Origin: Theobroma cacao
Lineage: Eukaryota; Streptophyta; Magnoliopsida; Malvales; Malvaceae
NCBI RefSeq assembly: GCF_000208745.1
Contig: NC_030852.1
Coordinates: 32,241,719 to 32,305,718, forward strand
DNA: 64,000 bases
Direction of reading: 5' to 3'
Part shown: piece after piece, positions 60,292 to 64,000 of the stretch
Position numbering within the stretch: position 1 is the first letter of the stretch
Layout of the letters: each line of letters begins with the position of its first letter
The notes under the pieces: model-generated
What the model was told of the DNA's origin: nothing
Databases searched by the model: none
The model's input: only the letters and a program-made list of their open reading frames with translations
Made by a program: the position numbers and the translations under genes

Positions 60292-61461
60292 CTATCGAAA
60301 TTTAAATTCAACTGATGGTTGGACCCAAATGTGAGGAGGAGGTAAATCTGTTTGCTGAGCTTTTCGTCGATAATATTTTTCCACTTTTCCATCTTTCATG
60401 TTGAAAACACCATTATCTCGAGGGCCAAGTGGCCAATAACCAGTAAAAATGAAATAATCATCTGTGAAATATATAGAATTAGGTTGGCCTTCAGGAAAAT
60501 CCAAAGCTGAAACAACACAGGTTTGATTATCACCCACAAACACTACATCTCCATCTATATTCTTGACCTCTTTTTCCTCTAACAATTTACCACTTTGATC
60601 ATCCAAAACCAACTTGAAAACCTTGAAACTCTTAGTAAAATAAGAATAATCACGAGAGTCCTCAAATTCGATTTTCTTTTTAATAGAGAATAGATCTCCT
60701 TTAGATGATTCAACAAGATATGCTCGATTAACATAGTCTTCTATCCTTTGATATGCCGACCTGACTATCTTCACTTTTGGTGATTTCAAACTATCGTCAA
60801 GACTATCATTAATAGCAAAAGATATTACCAAACTCCGAGTTCCAATAGCATATGCTAAATTTTTGTAAAAAATAACATCAGTGAAAGCTGTCAAATTCTT
60901 ATCCAAATATATCCAACTTTTCTGTGTAGGCTTATAGAAGGCTAATCTGGCTCTATTGCTATAAATAACCACAACCACATAATTATCTGGATGTGATAAA
61001 GGATCAGCTGACAAGATAACCTTATGAACGTCAAATTGGTAACCTGCTGATGTTCGATCTGATAGAAGTTCAATCTCAGGAAGATCAATTGTGATTCCAT
61101 CCTTAAAAGGATTTACGAGAGTTATAACCATATTGTTGTTCACAGCCGCTAACCAACCATAAGAAGAACCACAAAATCTCATAATATGAGATTTTGGTAA
61201 TTCAATGTTGCAGAATTTTGTTTTGACTTGTAGGCTACATAATTGTCGAATTCTGTTGCTCATTCTTGTTGGAATCAACAACATGGGAACTAGATTAGGT
61301 GATGATTGCCTTTTCAAGTCAACAAAATTATTGAAGGCTGAATGCCAATGCTTACAAACTGCACCAAATCGAACTTGATTGCTATAGGCATCTAATTTGT
61401 TAAGAACTAAAAAGAAACAGAGCGTGGGAAGATTTTCCCAATTTGCTTCAACATTCTCCAT
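60292..61461 (-). CDS. F-box protein with DUF295 (KIB1-4 type) domain, intact
   Basis: Single coding exon, 389 residues, ATG to stop. The F-box lies at about 8-48 (WENLPTLCFFLVLNKLDAYS, NQVRFGAVCKHWHSAFNNFV). The DUF295-type region follows (CGSSYGWLAAVNNNMVITLV, WIYLDKNLTAFTDVIFYKN, VFVGDNQTCVVSALDFPE, NSIYFTDDYF, GPRDNGVFNMKDGKV). It is an obvious paralogue of 50879-52045, with the largest differences in the variable middle (LLSDRTSAGYQFD against a longer linker) and at the C-terminus. Probable SCF substrate receptor; substrate unknown. A 5'-UTR donor (GTAATACTC on the minus strand, about 61540) is conserved with the other copies. Confidence 0.9.
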   Translation of the reverse strand: MENVEANWENLPTLCFFLVLNKLDAYSNQVRFGAVCKHWHSAFNNFVDLKRQSSPNLVPMLLIPTRMSNRIRQLCSLQVKTKFCNIELPKSHIMRFCGSSYGWLAAVNNNMVITLVNPFKDGITIDLPEIELLSDRTSAGYQFDVHKVILSADPLSHPDNYVVVVIYSNRARLAFYKPTQKSWIYLDKNLTAFTDVIFYKNLAYAIGTRSLVISFAINDSLDDSLKSPKVKIVRSAYQRIEDYVNRAYLVESSKGDLFSIKKKIEFEDSRDYSYFTKSFKVFKLVLDDQSGKLLEEKEVKNIDGDVVFVGDNQTCVVSALDFPEGQPNSIYFTDDYFIFTGYWPLGPRDNGVFNMKDGKVEKYYRRKAQQTDLPPPHIWVQPSVEFKFR

Positions 61462-61469
61462 GCTATTGC

Positions 61470-62419
61470 TAATGAAACAATTTGAAAAAGTAGAAAAATA
61501 TTAAGGAAAACGTGAAGAAAAGAAATAGAAAAGAGTATTACCTAACTTTACACTTGATATGTTTTGCTTCTTTGTGAATTGCAAGTAATGGTAATTAAAT
61601 ATACAAAAATTAAGTTTTTATATTCTTGGCATCCCGAATCCAATATAAATTAGAAATTAATTTCAAGTGTTATAGTACAACTCAAAAATAAAAAGAATCA
61701 ATCCAACTCAAATTAGGAATAGATTTAAAGTTTTGTAATACAATAGGAAAATAAACAAATTTGAACAATTCAATTCCACCGTATTCATTAGCTGGATTAA
61801 TTCAGGAGTTTGTTCAAATACCAATAATCCAGCAAATTTTATTGTACATTAATTGAAATACCGTGAAGCACCTGTTGATTGAAACAAGGAAAGAACATCT
61901 TGCAGCATTCGTTAGTTGGGATTAATTCAGGACTTTTTGTTAATTCCTTATTTCTTCTAGTTGCAAAGTTTTACGATGAGAATTTAGCCGTAGTTGGAAA
62001 AAGAGTCCTATAGCTGAGTCGCTTCCTTTTCAATGAGATGCTTCCAATGCTGAACTCTCACTAGAGGGATATTATTTTTGCTTTGGGCTTAAGGGATATT
62101 AGAGGGATATACCTCGTGACAGGATGCGGGCATATCGTTCAATATACCTCGCTCGTTATCTGCATCCCAGTGATGTCATGGCGATTGGGGGAATAATTCA
62201 TTCCCTTTTCTTAATGAAATCCATTGATTGACTTTCAAAAGAAATTTTGAAAAATTTCTCCTTCACCAAATCTTGTATTAACAGAATGCACCAGCGTCTT
62301 AATTCATGCAATTCTCTTCTGATTCTATTTACATTGGCAGGGTAAAAATGTTTTAAGTGATGGTCTGCCACTTTATTACTTTTCAAAACGTTTTAACCTG
62401 CATTCACTGGATTAAGACC
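61470..62419. other. Intergenic, promoter side of the F-box gene
   Basis: AT-rich 5' flank, then a more balanced stretch (61880-62200) with no recognised coding content. Confidence 0.45.
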
Positions 62420-62770
62420 TTTAGACTTTGGGATATATGAAGCCCAATTGAAGAGTTATGGTTAAATAGGGTCAGTAGAGTTTGGCCCATATGCTTTCAA
62501 CAAGATGAGGCCCAACTCATACTGTTCTAAACTGGGGCTTCTCTATTTTCTGGGCTCATTCCCCCACGCAGCCATTTTTCGCTGACATTACGAAAGCTTT
62601 ATATGAACAATTACAAGAGATAAAACAGCTCATACAATTAAGATAACTGGGTCACTTACCCTTTTTTCTTTGTTTTTTACAGCTCAAATCTAAGATTTGT
62701 ACCAAACCCATCCTACCCTCACCACATGAGCGTTTTTGTACCTACTACTTATCGAGATGCACACCCTTAG
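62420..62770 (-). repeat. Third copy of the SINE-like segment
   Basis: Minus strand: ACGCTCATGTGGTGAGGGT (A-box-like), GGTTTGGTACAAATC (B-box-like), then the AAGCTTTCGTAATGTCAGCG and GGGAATGAGCCCAGAAAATA region shared with 44220-44330. Inverted relative to 43750-44420. Confidence 0.6.
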
Positions 62771-62779
62771 CATTAATAG

Positions 62780-63215
62780 TGCGTTTAGTTAACTGAATAA
62801 ATAAAAATAAAATAAAATAATTATTATATAAAAATAAAATAAAGTAAAAATAAAATAAATAGTTATTAAGTAATTTAATATAACGAATAAAATAAAATAA
62901 AAATAATTATTATGATTTATTACAGTATTTGATTAGTAATAACAACTTTAGAATAAGAAAGAAATAAAAAATAGAAAAGTAAAAATACTTTTTATTGTAT
63001 ATATAATTATTTTTATTTTATTTTAAATATTAATATTTTATTTATAATATAAATTTTATCATGATTATTTATTTTTAAAATATTTTATTTTAAAAGATTA
63101 ATGTTTTATTTATAATTCAATCATTAATATTAAAAATAATAATATTTAATTTATAAGTTAAATGTTATTATGATATATTTATTTTTATTTTATTTTTAAA
63201 TATTAATAATTTATC
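62780..63215. other. Extremely AT-rich stretch, possible MITE
   Basis: Starts AGTGCGTTTAGTTAACTG and continues as AAATAAAATAAAATAATTATT repeats. It separates the SINE-like segment from the next repeat. The end resembling a MITE terminus has no clear partner. Confidence 0.3.
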
Positions 63216-63219
63216 ATTT

Positions 63220-63620
63220 AAAGGCATACTACTTAATTTTTATCCGCAATTTGTATTTTTATGAGAAGAAAAAGCTTGGGGTGCATATTCGAAGCTTGAC
63301 ATATGTATTGCATATCTTTGTAGTAACTTTTAGGAAGAAAAGTCTCATGCAAGGATAGAAACTAATGCCTTGAGAGCCGCATAAACCTATTTTCAGAGAG
63401 CATTTTTTTTAAAAAAAAATTGATAATATCATTGTAAATCTTATATGCAAACTAATGTTTATAGAATTGTTATTTTTTTCTTAATTATTGTAGTACATAG
63501 ATTATCAGAAATTATATAAAATATGATTTACACACGTGCATAGCATAAGTTTAGCCATTCATTAATTTGTAAAGCAAAATAAATGAATTTTGAGATTGAG
63601 TATGACTTGTCAAAGTTTCA
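63220..63620 (+). repeat. Duplicated upstream flank, second copy
   Basis: Homologous to 52790-53200 (AAGCTTGGGGTGCATATTCG, TTTTAGGAAGAAAAGTCTCA, AAAATATGATTTACAC). It lies upstream of an intact F-box gene in the same orientation as there. Confidence 0.8.
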
Positions 63621-63656
63621 AATTAGACTTATCAACGTACTAATTGTTAGACTTAT

Positions 63657-64000
63657 TGTAGACACCCTAAACCATCCCCTCACCATCCCTTCACCATCCT
63701 TTCCCATCAAGTCCCCAACCACCACGCACCAGGGGTTCTGGCCACTAACTCCCTGGTGCCAGAACCCCCCCCTCGCCGGGTTGTCCAAATTTTTGGACAA
63801 CCCGGCTCTTTAAAAAGACACAGACCAGAGGAGACGAAAAGACCAAAAAAAATCACCAGCAGTTAGCCACAGAAAAAGAACAAAAAAACAAAAAAAGCAA
63901 GCAAAAAAAAAAGAGAAGAAGAAGAGAGAGAGAGGTGAGAGGTCGGCAAAAGAGAAAGAAAGAAAGAAGAAGCCAACGGGGAGAAGAAGGAGAAGGAGAA
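63657..64000 (+). mobile_element. Possible LTR start, cut by the window end
   Basis: The homology of the preceding repeat stops near 63650, and TGTAGACACCCTAAACC begins at 63657, a TG start like many plant Ty3-type LTRs. The segment differs sharply in composition (C-rich, then purine-rich), has a TTTAAAAAG box at about 63810 and strong hairpins just before it. The rest is outside the window, so this is tentative. Confidence 0.4.
63727..63806 (+). promoter_or_regulatory. Hairpin cluster with a perfect 15-bp stem
   Basis: Bases 63775-63789 (GCCGGGTTGTCCAAA) and 63792-63806 are perfect reverse complements with a two-base loop. Just before, two overlapping stems compete: 63727-63734 with 63751-63758 (CACCAGGG/CCCTGGTG), and 63732-63742 with 63758-63768 (GGGGTTCTGGC/GCCAGAACCCC). 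The two cannot form together. Confidence 0.8.

Overview
The window is nuclear DNA of a flowering plant, almost certainly a eudicot. It is AT-rich, its genes are split by AT-rich GT-AG introns, and the proteins are plant families: a VRN2-type Polycomb protein, AP2/B3 and ERF transcription factors, a lectin receptor-kinase relic and KIB-type F-box proteins. All exon models below were built by hand from reading frame, splice dinucleotides and family knowledge. From memory, VRN2, a mitochondrial enoyl-CoA hydratase, UCH3 and an ERF1A-type factor also sit near one another on Arabidopsis chromosome 4 (At4g168xx and At4g1750x), so the left half looks like conserved microsynteny. The species cannot be named from the sequence.

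Left half (1-36 kb), conserved genes: VRN2-like VEFS-box gene (+, 2609-8577); a convergent PHD-finger/GNAT gene of the IDM1 type (-, 9942-12313); a plant-specific protein with three W-Y/F-x-x-Y-x-YES repeats (+, 16948-19654); mitochondrial-type enoyl-CoA hydratase (+, 20219-22602); an intronless AP2+B3 (RAV-like) factor (+, 24181-25122); ubiquitin C-terminal hydrolase UCH3 (+, 26166-29010); a G-type lectin receptor-kinase pseudogene (-, 29680-30990); and an intronless ERF1A/ERF2-like factor (-, 34506-35321). Between them lie a short 3'-end retroelement insertion with a perfect 14-bp target-site duplication, three copies of one AT-rich foldback element, and a probable MITE.

Right half (39-64 kb), a duplicated gene nursery: two intact single-exon F-box/DUF295 genes (50879-52045 and 60292-61461, both -) and four decayed copies (39859+, 44752+, 56579-, 58370-). 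They lie among duplicated blocks that carry a two-finger C2H2 gene (two copies, each disabled by a different lesion), a LINE 3' end, a tRNA-derived SINE-like element, the 5' part of a NO VEIN-like gene with a premature TGA, and three copies of an unidentified C-terminal exon. Two block relationships can be read: an inverted duplication (about 39.9-43.5 kb against 53.4-57.7 kb) and a direct duplication of the F-box units around 49.2-53.2 kb and 59.9-63.6 kb. The window ends in what looks like the start of an LTR, with strong hairpins.

No prokaryotic-style operon, CRISPR array, rRNA or canonical tRNA gene was found. The main biological interest is a chromatin-regulator pair (VRN2 and IDM1-like, tail to tail) in the conserved half, and a birth-and-death F-box locus whose steps (tandem copying, inversion, internal deletion, C-to-T nonsense decay, transposon disruption) can be read in the sequence.
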